A stretch of 41,551 nucleotides of DNA from Bacteroidales bacterium (GTDB lineage Bacteria; Bacteroidota; Bacteroidia; Bacteroidales; UBA7960): positions 1-41,551 of the forward strand of contig JAHYJP010000013.1 of assembly GCA_019429055.1 (NCBI GenBank). The letters are read 5' to 3'. The notes under the pieces were generated by a model. That model was not told the DNA's origin and made no database searches. It saw only the letters and a program-made list of their open reading frames with translations. The translations under genes and the position numbers were made by a program. Position 1 is the first letter of the stretch, and each line of letters starts with the position of its first letter. This document shows positions 34,294 to 41,551 of the stretch, piece after piece.

Positions 34294-34959
34294 ATGAAAA
34301 AATTCATCCTATTATTTGCTGCATTTATACTCCTGTCCATTGATGTTTTTTCGCAGGAAATACCACGCATGCGCCCGAAAGATCGCTTAATTGTTGGCCT
34401 TTTTACTGATATTTGGTCAAATCTTCCAGGTGATATGGAAACCAAGGCAATTAACCGCGGTTTTACCATTGATTATCTGCAGGATTTTCCCATAAGTAAT
34501 TCCAATTTCAGTTTTGCTGCAGGTTTAGGTTTTGTAAGTCATAATATATATAGTGATAATCTTTATTTGAGAAATAATGGAATGCATGGTTTTTCCCCCA
34601 TTGATGTCGATTATGATAAAAACAAAATCAGCCTTAACTATCTGAATATTCCATTGGAATTGCGTTTCAGAACCCGCAACACTCCACAAACTTTCCGGGT
34701 TCATGCTGGGGTAAAAGCTGGGTTACTTGTGAATGCTCATACAAAATTTGTGGGTGAAGAAAGTCCCGGTGGCCGGGAAACAAAACGAAAGGAAGGCAAA
34801 CTTGACAATATTGAAAGTTTTATGTTCGGATTCCACAGCCGCATAGGTTACGGAAGGTTTAACCTGAATACTTTCATTAATCTTACCGATATTTTTGAAG
34901 GAAACAATGCTCAGGATGCAAGTGTGTTAAGTATCGGTCTGTCATTTATCATCTTCTAG
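34294..34959 (+). CDS. Outer-membrane beta-barrel protein (PorT-like)
   Basis: A signal peptide (MKKFILLFAAFILLSIDVFSQ) precedes about 200 residues of alternating strands: FSFAAGLGFVSHNIYS, LNIPLELRFRTR, FRVHAGVKAGLLVNAHTKFVG and FGFHSRIGYGRF. It ends in SIGLSFIIF, a terminal barrel strand. This is the PorT/OMP_b-brl_2 pattern common in Bacteroidota, with unknown substrate. Its TAG stop overlaps the stop of the convergent PAP2-like gene within CTAG, leaving no room for a terminator between them. Confidence 0.8.
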   Translation: MKKFILLFAAFILLSIDVFSQEIPRMRPKDRLIVGLFTDIWSNLPGDMETKAINRGFTIDYLQDFPISNSNFSFAAGLGFVSHNIYSDNLYLRNNGMHGFSPIDVDYDKNKISLNYLNIPLELRFRTRNTPQTFRVHAGVKAGLLVNAHTKFVGEESPGGRETKRKEGKLDNIESFMFGFHSRIGYGRFNLNTFINLTDIFEGNNAQDASVLSIGLSFIIF

Positions 34960-35582
34960 GAGCGGAAATAGAAAAACAACAATAGCATAACCAAAACGCC
35001 CGTAATATACCCGGCATAAACCTGGGGTGGATTATGGGCGTTTAATTGTATACGGGCAGTTCCCAAATAGCCTGAAATAAGAATGCTGGCAATGATAAGT
35101 AAAGGAATATCATACCTTAGTGCCATTGAAACAGCAATCAAATATCCGGTAAACCCTCCCATTGACATCATGTGGATACTGATTTTCCAGTAAAATGTAA
35201 TAACAAAACCAATCAATGTGAGTATTGTGGCCGACACAATAAAATATATGGTAAGAGAAGGTAGGTTTGCCTGCCGGAAAAGATACCATGTAAAAAGGTA
35301 GAACATGATAGTGACCAGAACCGGGTATATCCTGTCAACCCTATCATAGAGCATAACATTGGAAATCAGACCGATTCTCTTCATGAATAATATAGCTAAC
35401 AAAGGGGCAATACAGGTATTTATAAATACGATTACTATAATTAATCGCTGAGCCTGTGCTGATATCGAAAATGCCACGTATGAAGGAATTAAAAATAAAA
35501 TGATCATGGCAAAAGTGGGCATAAACAAAGGATGAAATACCGCACTTGCAAGGCGAAATAAGAAATTCTTCCTGATAATCAA
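34956..35582 (-). CDS. PAP2-like membrane protein
   Basis: The 208-residue protein has about six hydrophobic helices. DRVDRIYPVLV, WKISIHMMSMGGFTGYL and ARIQLNAHNPPQVYAGY occupy the positions of the three PAP2 phosphatase motifs (K/R-rich + P, S-x-H, R-x5-H-x3-D), but the last Asp is Gln here (HNPPQV). The second motif is SIH rather than PSGH. It may act on an isoprenoid or lipid phosphate, or be a non-catalytic relative. The start is TTG, overlapping the rpoN stop (TTGA), with an AAAGGAG Shine-Dalgarno (35588-35594) five bases upstream, so it is coupled to rpoN translation. Confidence 0.78.
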   Translation of the reverse strand: MIIRKNFLFRLASAVFHPLFMPTFAMIILFLIPSYVAFSISAQAQRLIIVIVFINTCIAPLLAILFMKRIGLISNVMLYDRVDRIYPVLVTIMFYLFTWYLFRQANLPSLTIYFIVSATILTLIGFVITFYWKISIHMMSMGGFTGYLIAVSMALRYDIPLLIIASILISGYLGTARIQLNAHNPPQVYAGYITGVLVMLLLFFYFRS

Positions 35583-37078
35583 ACCAGCTCCTTTCTTAAT
35601 CGGGCCACAGGAATGTTGAGTTGTTCGCGATATTTCGCTACGGTTCTGCGGGCAATGTTATAACCTTTGTCTTTGAGAATTTTGGTAAGTTGCTCATCGG
35701 TAACAGGCTTGGTTTTGTCTTCGGCTCCGATACAGTCCTGCAATATCTTTTTTACTTCGCGGGTGGAAACTTCTTCCCCGTCTTCATTTTGCAGAGATTC
35801 TGAAAACAATGTTTTCAAGAGAAAAGTACCGTAAGGTGTTTGCACATATTTGCTGTTGGCCACCCTTGAAATGGTAGAAATATCGAGTTGTACAATGTCT
35901 GCTATATCCTTAAGGATCATAGGCCTAATTTTCGTTTCATCGCCGGTAAGGAAATATTCTTTCTGGAAATCCATTATTGCTTCCATAGTTACCAGTAATG
36001 TGTTTTGCCTTTGCCTGATGGCATCAATAAACCATTTGGCACCATCAAGTTTTTGTTTGACAAACATCATAGCTTCCTTTTGCCTCGGATTATTCTTGCC
36101 TTTTTGCTCATGCATGGTTTCAAGCATATCGGCATATGTACGGCTGACACGGAGCTCAGGTGCGTTCCTTGAATTCAGCGTAAGTTCAAGTTCTCCATCA
36201 AATGACGTCAGAATAAAATCCGGAACAACATACTGGGCCGAACGGCCTGCTTCGGTAAGTGTGTTGCCGGGCTTTGGGTTAAGCTTGAGAACTTCATCTA
36301 TGGCAGCTTTAAGATCCTCATCTGAAAGATTATGCTTTTTCTGTATCTTTTGGTAATGCTTCTTGGTGAAATCATTGAAATTCTTTTCCAGAAGCAGGTT
36401 AGCATCATCAATGGATTTGCTTCCGTTTTTCTTTCTTCTGATCTGAAGCAACAGACACTCCTGCAAATCACGGGCACCCACACCGGGTGGGTCAAATTCC
36501 TGAACTACCCTCAATAATTCGAGCACTTCCTTAAAATCGGTTTTTACGTTGAGCGAAAATGCAAGGTCATCAATTAAGGAGTGAATATCACGTTGCAGAT
36601 ATCCTGCATCATCAATATTACCGATAATGTGTGTGGCTATAAGATTTTCCTCTTCAGTAAGTTCTCTTAAGCCCAGTTGCGAAAGCAAATACTCCTGAAA
36701 GCTAAAGGATGTTGAAATGGGAATTTCCTTGTGTTCATCATCAGCGCTGGTATTATTGGCAGCCAGTTTGTAATTGGGAATTTCATCATCATCAATGTAA
36801 TCGCTGATATCGAATTCATTGTCCGGATCATGTTCAGGCTCATCAAAGTCTTTGTTATCCGGATCCGTTTCAAAATCATCTCCAAATTCTTCATCCTGCG
36901 TTGAGTCTATTTCATCAAACTCATCATCGGCACCTTCCTCAAGGGCAGGATTCTCTTCGATTTCTTCTTTAATGCGCTGTTCGAGCAATACAGTAGGCAG
37001 TTGCAGCAATTTCATGAGCTGAATCTGCTGTGGCGATAATTTCTGCAAAAGCTTTTGCTGTAACCGTTGCTTTAACAT
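35579..37078 (-). CDS. rpoN: RNA polymerase sigma-54 factor
   Basis: The 499-residue protein starts with the glutamine/leucine-rich region I (MLKQRLQQKLLQKLSPQQIQLMKLLQLP), which contacts activator ATPases, then an acidic region II (about 45-110, DEFDEIDSTQDEEFGDDF). The core-binding region holds LGLRELTEEENLIATHIIGNIDDAGYL. The DNA-binding part holds LKDIADIVQLDISTISRVANSKYVQTP and the RpoN box ARRTVAKYRE (476-485), which reads the -24 element. It directs core polymerase to -24/-12 promoters, activated by enhancer-binding proteins. None of those activators is in this window. A PAP2-like gene is translationally coupled at its end. Confidence 0.96.
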   Translation of the reverse strand: MLKQRLQQKLLQKLSPQQIQLMKLLQLPTVLLEQRIKEEIEENPALEEGADDEFDEIDSTQDEEFGDDFETDPDNKDFDEPEHDPDNEFDISDYIDDDEIPNYKLAANNTSADDEHKEIPISTSFSFQEYLLSQLGLRELTEEENLIATHIIGNIDDAGYLQRDIHSLIDDLAFSLNVKTDFKEVLELLRVVQEFDPPGVGARDLQECLLLQIRRKKNGSKSIDDANLLLEKNFNDFTKKHYQKIQKKHNLSDEDLKAAIDEVLKLNPKPGNTLTEAGRSAQYVVPDFILTSFDGELELTLNSRNAPELRVSRTYADMLETMHEQKGKNNPRQKEAMMFVKQKLDGAKWFIDAIRQRQNTLLVTMEAIMDFQKEYFLTGDETKIRPMILKDIADIVQLDISTISRVANSKYVQTPYGTFLLKTLFSESLQNEDGEEVSTREVKKILQDCIGAEDKTKPVTDEQLTKILKDKGYNIARRTVAKYREQLNIPVARLRKELV

Positions 37079-37178
37079 AAGTATTAATGTTTAAGAATCT
37101 GTTTTCCTGACCCTGTCCCATTAAGACTAAGGCATTGCCAAATTAAGAATTTTTTTTCATAATCCCGAGAGCCGGAGA

Positions 37179-38588
37179 TTAAAATTCGGCATTCTGGGGC
37201 GTGCGTGGGAATGGTATAACATCACGTATGTTACCCATGCCTGTAATGAAAAGCATAAGTCGCTCAAAACCAAGCCCGAAACCACTGTGTGGAGCGGTTC
37301 CGAATTTACGGGTTTCGAGATACCACCAAACATCTTTTTCAGGAATATTCATTTCTCTGATTCTGCCGAGCAGGGTATCATAATTCTCTTCACGCTGACT
37401 GCCGCCAATGATTTCCCCGATTTTCGGGAAAAGGACATCCATGGCTCTTACGGTTTTTCCGTCATCATTTACTTTCATGTAAAAGGCTTTGATCTCACGC
37501 GGATAATCGGTAAGTATAACCGGCTTTCTGAAATGTTTCTCAACGAGATATCGCTCATGCTCACTCTGAAGGTCGACGCCCCATTTCACATGATACTCAA
37601 ATTTTTGACCCGATTGTTCAAGTATTTCAATGGCTCTGGTGTAGGAAAGACGTTCGAAGGTATTTTCGGTAACAAATTTAAGCCGCTCAATCAGCTCATT
37701 GTCATACATCTTCTGTAAAAACTCCAGATCATCATTACAATTTTCAAGAACATATTTAATAAGATATTTGAGAAAATCTTCAGCCAGATCCTGATTGTCA
37801 TGGATGTCGTAAAAGGCCATTTCAGGCTCAATCATCCAGAATTCGGCCAGGTGGCGCGATGTGTTCGAATTCTCAGCTCTGAAGGTTGGTCCGAAAGTAT
37901 AAATGTTTGACAGTGCAAGAGCTCCAAGCTCTCCTTCCAATTGACCACTTACGGTGAGATTGGTTTCTTTCCCGAAGAAATCCTGCTCATAGTCAATCTT
38001 TCCTTCCTCTGTTTTGGGAATATTATTCAAATCCATGGTTGTAACATGAAACATGGCACCTGCACCTTCAGCATCTGAACCCGTAATGATGGGTGTGTGC
38101 AGATAATAAAAACCATGATCATTGAAATATTTGTGAATGGCAAAAGCCAGTGCATGCCTGATTCTGAAAACAGCTCCAAATGTATTGGTGCGCGGTCGCA
38201 AATGCGCAATTTCCCTGAGAAACTCCAGAGAGTGTCCTTTCTTTTGCAGAGGATAAGTATCGGGATCAGCAGTGCCAAAGAGTTCAATTTCCGAGACGAT
38301 GATCTCAACATTTTGACCCTTGCCTTGCGACTCAACAAGCTTTCCAATTACCGAAATACAGGATCCCGTGGTAATTTTTCTCAAAAGCTCATCATCATTA
38401 AACTCCTGAACATCCACAACTAACTGAATATTATGGATAATGCTACCGTCGTTTAAAGCTATAAATGCAACATTTTTATTTCCTCTTTTGGTTCTAACCC
38501 AACCTTTTACATTGATATGCTTTCCCAGTAAATCAGTTGAGTCAGTTTTCAGCAAATCATAAATTCGCTGCCTTTTCAATTGCTCCAT
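37179..38588 (-). CDS. asnS: Asparaginyl-tRNA synthetase
   Basis: The 469-residue class IIb synthetase has an N-terminal OB-fold anticodon-binding domain (about 20-110, [20 protein letters not shown], and [14 protein letters not shown]). The catalytic core carries [47 protein letters not shown] and motif 3 [12 protein letters not shown] (436-447), ending [16 protein letters not shown]. AsnRS differs from AspRS in this ending. It charges tRNA-Asn in the cytosol. A consensus -7 box lies 84 nt upstream. No obvious terminator follows. Confidence 0.97.
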   Translation of the reverse strand: MEQLKRQRIYDLLKTDSTDLLGKHINVKGWVRTKRGNKNVAFIALNDGSIIHNIQLVVDVQEFNDDELLRKITTGSCISVIGKLVESQGKGQNVEIIVSEIELFGTADPDTYPLQKKGHSLEFLREIAHLRPRTNTFGAVFRIRHALAFAIHKYFNDHGFYYLHTPIITGSDAEGAGAMFHVTTMDLNNIPKTEEGKIDYEQDFFGKETNLTVSGQLEGELGALALSNIYTFGPTFRAENSNTSRHLAEFWMIEPEMAFYDIHDNQDLAEDFLKYLIKYVLENCNDDLEFLQKMYDNELIERLKFVTENTFERLSYTRAIEILEQSGQKFEYHVKWGVDLQSEHERYLVEKHFRKPVILTDYPREIKAFYMKVNDDGKTVRAMDVLFPKIGEIIGGSQREENYDTLLGRIREMNIPEKDVWWYLETRKFGTAPHSGFGLGFERLMLFITGMGNIRDVIPFPRTPQNAEF

Positions 38589-39222
38589 ATTTATATCTTA
38601 AAATTTAATTCTAATTGTTAACATCAGAATAACAGCAAAAAACTGATATTCTTTAATCCTTTAACCGGCTGCAAAATTAATAGAAATTTACAAAGATGTA
38701 TTTCCCTGAAATGATATTGATATTTATTGTGGTGGAAAGATACAAATAGTAATATTTTCTATAGTTACAGAATTACAATAAGAGTTTATTGGTCGTGTTG
38801 TTTTTCAGTTATGCCAACTTAAAAGGAGCTTCAACAGAATTTTTCTTATTTTTCAAAAAAAGTAAAACCAGATGTTTACTTTCTTTTTTACAAGAAAACT
38901 CTTAAGGTTTCAGTGTATTATTTAATAAAACTTAGTATAATTGCAATGCAAATTAAGCTTATGAAATTGTAGATTTTTCTTTTTATAAGCAAAATTAAAG
39001 TTACACCCAGGGATCACTAAATTCAACTATTAAAGTATCCATGGTTACTTTTTCTTGTGTTGCAATAAGTGATGTCGCGGTTTTTTATAACATTAAACAA
39101 AAATTAAGTACAGCAATTCTATAAAAGAAAAACATCAAACTGTGCGGAAAACATCTAAGAATTAACATTTACTCTTCCCGGTGAAAAATTTTCTATGAAA
39201 TAAATTCAAATCTGACCTTTTT
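38589..39222. other. 634-bp AT-rich region without a gene
   Basis: The spacer lies between divergent asnS and the YfcC-family gene. It contains the asnS -7 box and many A/T runs but no ORF I can support, no tRNA-like cloverleaf and no strong hairpin. A long leader, a small RNA or decayed sequence is possible. Confidence 0.6.
38672..38679 (-). promoter_or_regulatory. Candidate -7 box for asnS
   Basis: On the minus strand TAATTTTG matches TAnnTTTG exactly, about 84 nt before the asnS ATG. No -33 TTTG is found at the standard distance. Confidence 0.4.
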
Positions 39223-40842
39223 ATGTTGAAGAAAGTTCCACACACTTACGTTATTGTTTTCGGAATTATCGTTATTGCTGCTGTTCTCACCTGGTTTATT
39301 CCGCCGGGCAAATATATCGAAGTAACTAAAACTATTGACGGCAAAGAAAAAACCGAAATGGTTTTTCATTACGAAGAAAACCTTCCGGAAGAATACCAGG
39401 CAAAATTTAACAGTAATATTCAGACCTGGCAGGTGTTTTCAGCGCTCTTCAAAGGATTTGTCAAGCAAAGTAATATTATCATCTTTATTTTGATGATTGG
39501 TGGAGCTTTCTGGATCATGAACCACAGCAAAGCCATCGATGTTGGAATTTTTGCCTTTCTTAAATTTACAAAGAAACTGGAAACGAACCCATTTATGCAC
39601 AAACTCGGTGTTGACAATATCATCATCGTGCTTATTATGGTACTTTTTAGTGTTTTTGGAGCCATATTCGGCATGAGTGAAGAAACCATCGCTTTTGTTA
39701 TAATACTCATTCCTTTGGCCATTTCCATGGGGTATGATTCCCTGATGGGGGTGAGCATGGTTTATATAGGTGCACACCTGGGTTTTGCCGGAGCTATCCT
39801 GAACCCTTTTACCATAGGAATTGCCCAGGGGCTTGCCGAGCTGCCTCTTTTTTCAGGCATTGAATACAGAATGTTTGCATGGCTGGTTATCAATATTGTG
39901 GGTATAACATTTGTATTGCGTTATGCCCGAAAGATCCGGAAAAATCCAACCTCATCCATTATGTATGAAGAGGATAGTTACTGGCGCAAACGCGATAAGG
40001 CCGAATCTGCCGAAATAACTTACTACACGCCGCTTATGGCATGGATTGTATATGGCTTTACTCTTGCAGCACTCATTGTTTTTTCAGTTTTGTACCCTGT
40101 TACTACCATGACTGTGGGTAACAGCTCTTTTACCTTCTGGATTCTGCCGTTATTTACCGTACTCTTTGCCATCATAGGTATTTTCTCCCTGCGCAAATCA
40201 GTGCATTTCTTTATCCTGCTTCTACTGGGTTATACTATTATCTTCCTGATTGTGGGAGTTATGGGTTACGGATGGTACGTAATGGAAATAGCAACCTTGT
40301 TTCTTGCCATGGGTATAGCCAGCGGGCTGGCCATCGACAAATCGGCCAGTGATATAGCCAGACTTTTTCTGGATGGGGTTAAGGACATCATGTCTGCAGC
40401 TATAATTGTAGGACTGGCAGGGGGCATAATCGTTGTGCTTGAAGATGGGGGAATCATTGACTCTATCCTCTACGGGTTGTCAAAAAGCATGGGAAATTTT
40501 GGCAATGTGGCCTCCGTTGGAACCATGTACGTAATACAAACCATCATCAATATCGTAATACCCTCAGGATCGGCCAAGGCAGCTATTACCATGCCCATCA
40601 TGGCTCCTTTCAGCGATCTGATAGGTATTTCAAGGCAAGCAACGGTAATGGCATTTCAGTTTGGTGACGGTTTCACCAATATGATAACTCCCACTTCAGG
40701 AGTTTTGATTGCAGTGCTGGGTGTAGCCCGGATTCCTTATCATAAATGGGTAAAATGGGTTTGGCCACTTATTCTAATGCTCATCATCCTGGGATTCATC
40801 CTGCTCATACCTACAGTAACCATGGAACTCAACGGTTTCTGA
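39223..40842 (+). CDS. YfcC/DcuC-family inner-membrane carrier
   Basis: The 539-residue protein has about 12 hydrophobic helices. It begins MLKKVPHTYVIVFGIIVI with the early WFIPPGKY motif of the family. Further signatures are FGAIFGMSEETIAFVIILIPLA, YIGAHLGFAGAILNPFTIGIAQ, IINIVIPSGSAKAAITMPIMAPFSDL and FGDGFTNMITPTSG. Members of this C4-dicarboxylate-carrier-like family (YfcC) are implicated in transport of dicarboxylates, amino acids or peptides, and the substrate here is unknown. It is a single gene with its own strong terminator. Confidence 0.92.
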   Translation: MLKKVPHTYVIVFGIIVIAAVLTWFIPPGKYIEVTKTIDGKEKTEMVFHYEENLPEEYQAKFNSNIQTWQVFSALFKGFVKQSNIIIFILMIGGAFWIMNHSKAIDVGIFAFLKFTKKLETNPFMHKLGVDNIIIVLIMVLFSVFGAIFGMSEETIAFVIILIPLAISMGYDSLMGVSMVYIGAHLGFAGAILNPFTIGIAQGLAELPLFSGIEYRMFAWLVINIVGITFVLRYARKIRKNPTSSIMYEEDSYWRKRDKAESAEITYYTPLMAWIVYGFTLAALIVFSVLYPVTTMTVGNSSFTFWILPLFTVLFAIIGIFSLRKSVHFFILLLLGYTIIFLIVGVMGYGWYVMEIATLFLAMGIASGLAIDKSASDIARLFLDGVKDIMSAAIIVGLAGGIIVVLEDGGIIDSILYGLSKSMGNFGNVASVGTMYVIQTIINIVIPSGSAKAAITMPIMAPFSDLIGISRQATVMAFQFGDGFTNMITPTSGVLIAVLGVARIPYHKWVKWVWPLILMLIILGFILLIPTVTMELNGF

Positions 40843-40866
40843 AAATACTGTTCAGTTTAGTTTACT

Positions 40867-40904
40867 AAAAAGGTGGATGCTGCGTTTGCAACATCCACCT
40901 TTTT
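40867..40904. terminator. Strong bidirectional terminator
   Basis: AAAAAGGTGGATG (40867-40879) pairs with CATCCACCTTTTT (40892-40904), 13 bp with a 12-nt loop that can itself pair as TGC/GCA. The A and T ends give U-tracts on both strands, so it serves the YfcC-family gene (+) and the coiled-coil gene (-). Confidence 0.9.
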
Positions 40905-40924
40905 GTTTTTATATTGAAATGGAC

Positions 40925-41551
40925 CTATCGAATCTGAATAATCAGGTATCGCGTGGCGCTCCAGAACCTGTCGGGATCTGATATCCGCAAAAGGGTCTCT
41001 CCCTCTTCTTGCACAATCTGGTAGGAATCTGAATGATGAGATGTGATCAACTCAGGATTCTCTCCTGCAATGGTTATTTCAAAATCGCGGGTTACATCAA
41101 TGCGGGTAAAAAAGTCCTTGTTAAAATCGGATCTGAGCTGGTTGGACCGGCCGATCCCCAGGAATCCGCCTTCTCTTGAAATAATGTTATTATCAATTAA
41201 TTCGCGCCGTGAACCCATGGCAAACCATGCAGCATTCATTTCGAGGGTTTGCTCCTGAAGAAGACGGCTTTTACGTTCTGATTCCTCCTCCAGTGTATCA
41301 ACACGAGCCATAAGTAAATCAACTTGGAGGTTCATTTTAGCTAGTTGCTCTCTGAGCATCTGTATTTCTATTTCTTTCTCTTCAATAGTTTGATTTAACC
41401 GTTCTACCATTTGCTCAAAACCGGAAACCCGCTGGTCTGCATTTCGGATACGGTTGTTCAGGCTTGCCATCAACTCCCGGTTTTTTTCCATCATTTCACC
41501 TATAAGCATAATATCCTGATTGATACGCTCCTGCTGACTAACTCCCAGTTC
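40925..41551 (-). CDS. Coiled-coil protein, 5'-truncated at the window edge
   Basis: The frame is open to the right edge: codons before the internal ATG at 41509 read ELGVSQQERINQDI, in keeping with the following coiled coil, so the N-terminus is off-window. About residues 1-100 of the visible part are heptad-like (FEQMVERLNQTIEEKEIEIQMLREQLAKMNLQVDLLMARVDTLEEE). A ~90-residue beta-rich end follows (GGFLGIGRSNQLRSDFN, FEITIAGENPELITSHHSDSY, FWSATRYLIIQIR), which looks like a small domain found after coiled coils in Bacteroidota proteins of unknown function. A strong terminator follows. No family is named. Confidence 0.65.
   Translation of the reverse strand, partial: ELGVSQQERINQDIMLIGEMMEKNRELMASLNNRIRNADQRVSGFEQMVERLNQTIEEKEIEIQMLREQLAKMNLQVDLLMARVDTLEEESERKSRLLQEQTLEMNAAWFAMGSRRELIDNNIISREGGFLGIGRSNQLRSDFNKDFFTRIDVTRDFEITIAGENPELITSHHSDSYQIVQEEGETLLRISDPDRFWSATRYLIIQIR

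Noticed and set aside
1-41551. tRNA genes, CRISPR arrays, IS elements and sigma-54 promoters
   Set aside because: No cloverleaf, regular spaced repeats, transposase motif or TGGCAC-N5-TTGCA-type pair in an intergenic region was found by eye.

Overview
The window looks like chromosomal DNA of a Bacteroidota species, probably of the Bacteroidales/Marinilabiliales type. Two large secreted proteins end in type IX secretion (T9SS) sorting domains. There are many signal-peptide outer-membrane beta-barrels. Ribosome-binding sites are mostly absent, and several intergenic regions carry the Bacteroidota -7 box TAnnTTTG. No tRNA, rRNA, CRISPR array, transposase, integrase or phage gene was recognised, so this reads as core or lightly accessory chromosome.

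Layout. (1) 1-6002, plus strand: the end of a CYTH-domain protein, then two T9SS cargo proteins, the second a CotH-kinase/lamin-tail protein, which share a ~205-residue domain. (2) 6016-11178: an outer-membrane barrel, a PflX-like radical SAM protein with a twin-arginine N-terminus, an alpha/beta hydrolase, a large barrel and a small lipoprotein. (3) 11436-18388, minus strand: a tight six-gene operon, transcribed as thiolase, SDR 3-ketoacyl reductase, sodium:solute symporter, acetyl-CoA hydrolase/transferase-type CoA-transferase and two KAS III-like (FabH-fold) proteins. Both KAS III-like proteins keep the nucleophilic Cys but have lost part of the canonical Cys-His-Asn triad. This is the best candidate for an undescribed system. 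(4) 18584-23230: an unrecognised helical protein, a 45-codon ORF and a CHAD protein on plus, a Met-rich secreted protein on minus, and a YitT transporter on plus. (5) 23381-30721, minus strand: DUF3137, LemA, a 37-kDa nucleoid-associated protein, a TolC-like protein, a small secreted protein, an SGNH hydrolase and a DEAD-box helicase. (6) 30918-41551: PnuC, YebC, a DsbA/FrnE-like protein, a zinc-free MDR oxidoreductase, a beta-barrel, a PAP2-like membrane protein coupled to sigma-54, asparaginyl-tRNA synthetase, a YfcC-family carrier and the end of a coiled-coil protein.

The operon in (3) has the parts for uptake of a short carboxylate, CoA transfer, reversible reduction of a 3-oxoacyl-CoA, and thiolytic cleavage or condensation. 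The two modified KAS III homologues add an unassigned C-C bond-forming, C-C cleaving or acyl-transfer step. Smaller regulatory details include a yebC terminator inside the end of pnuC, a strong bidirectional terminator at 40867-40904, convergent genes sharing CTAG as overlapping stops, and several families of intergenic repeats.
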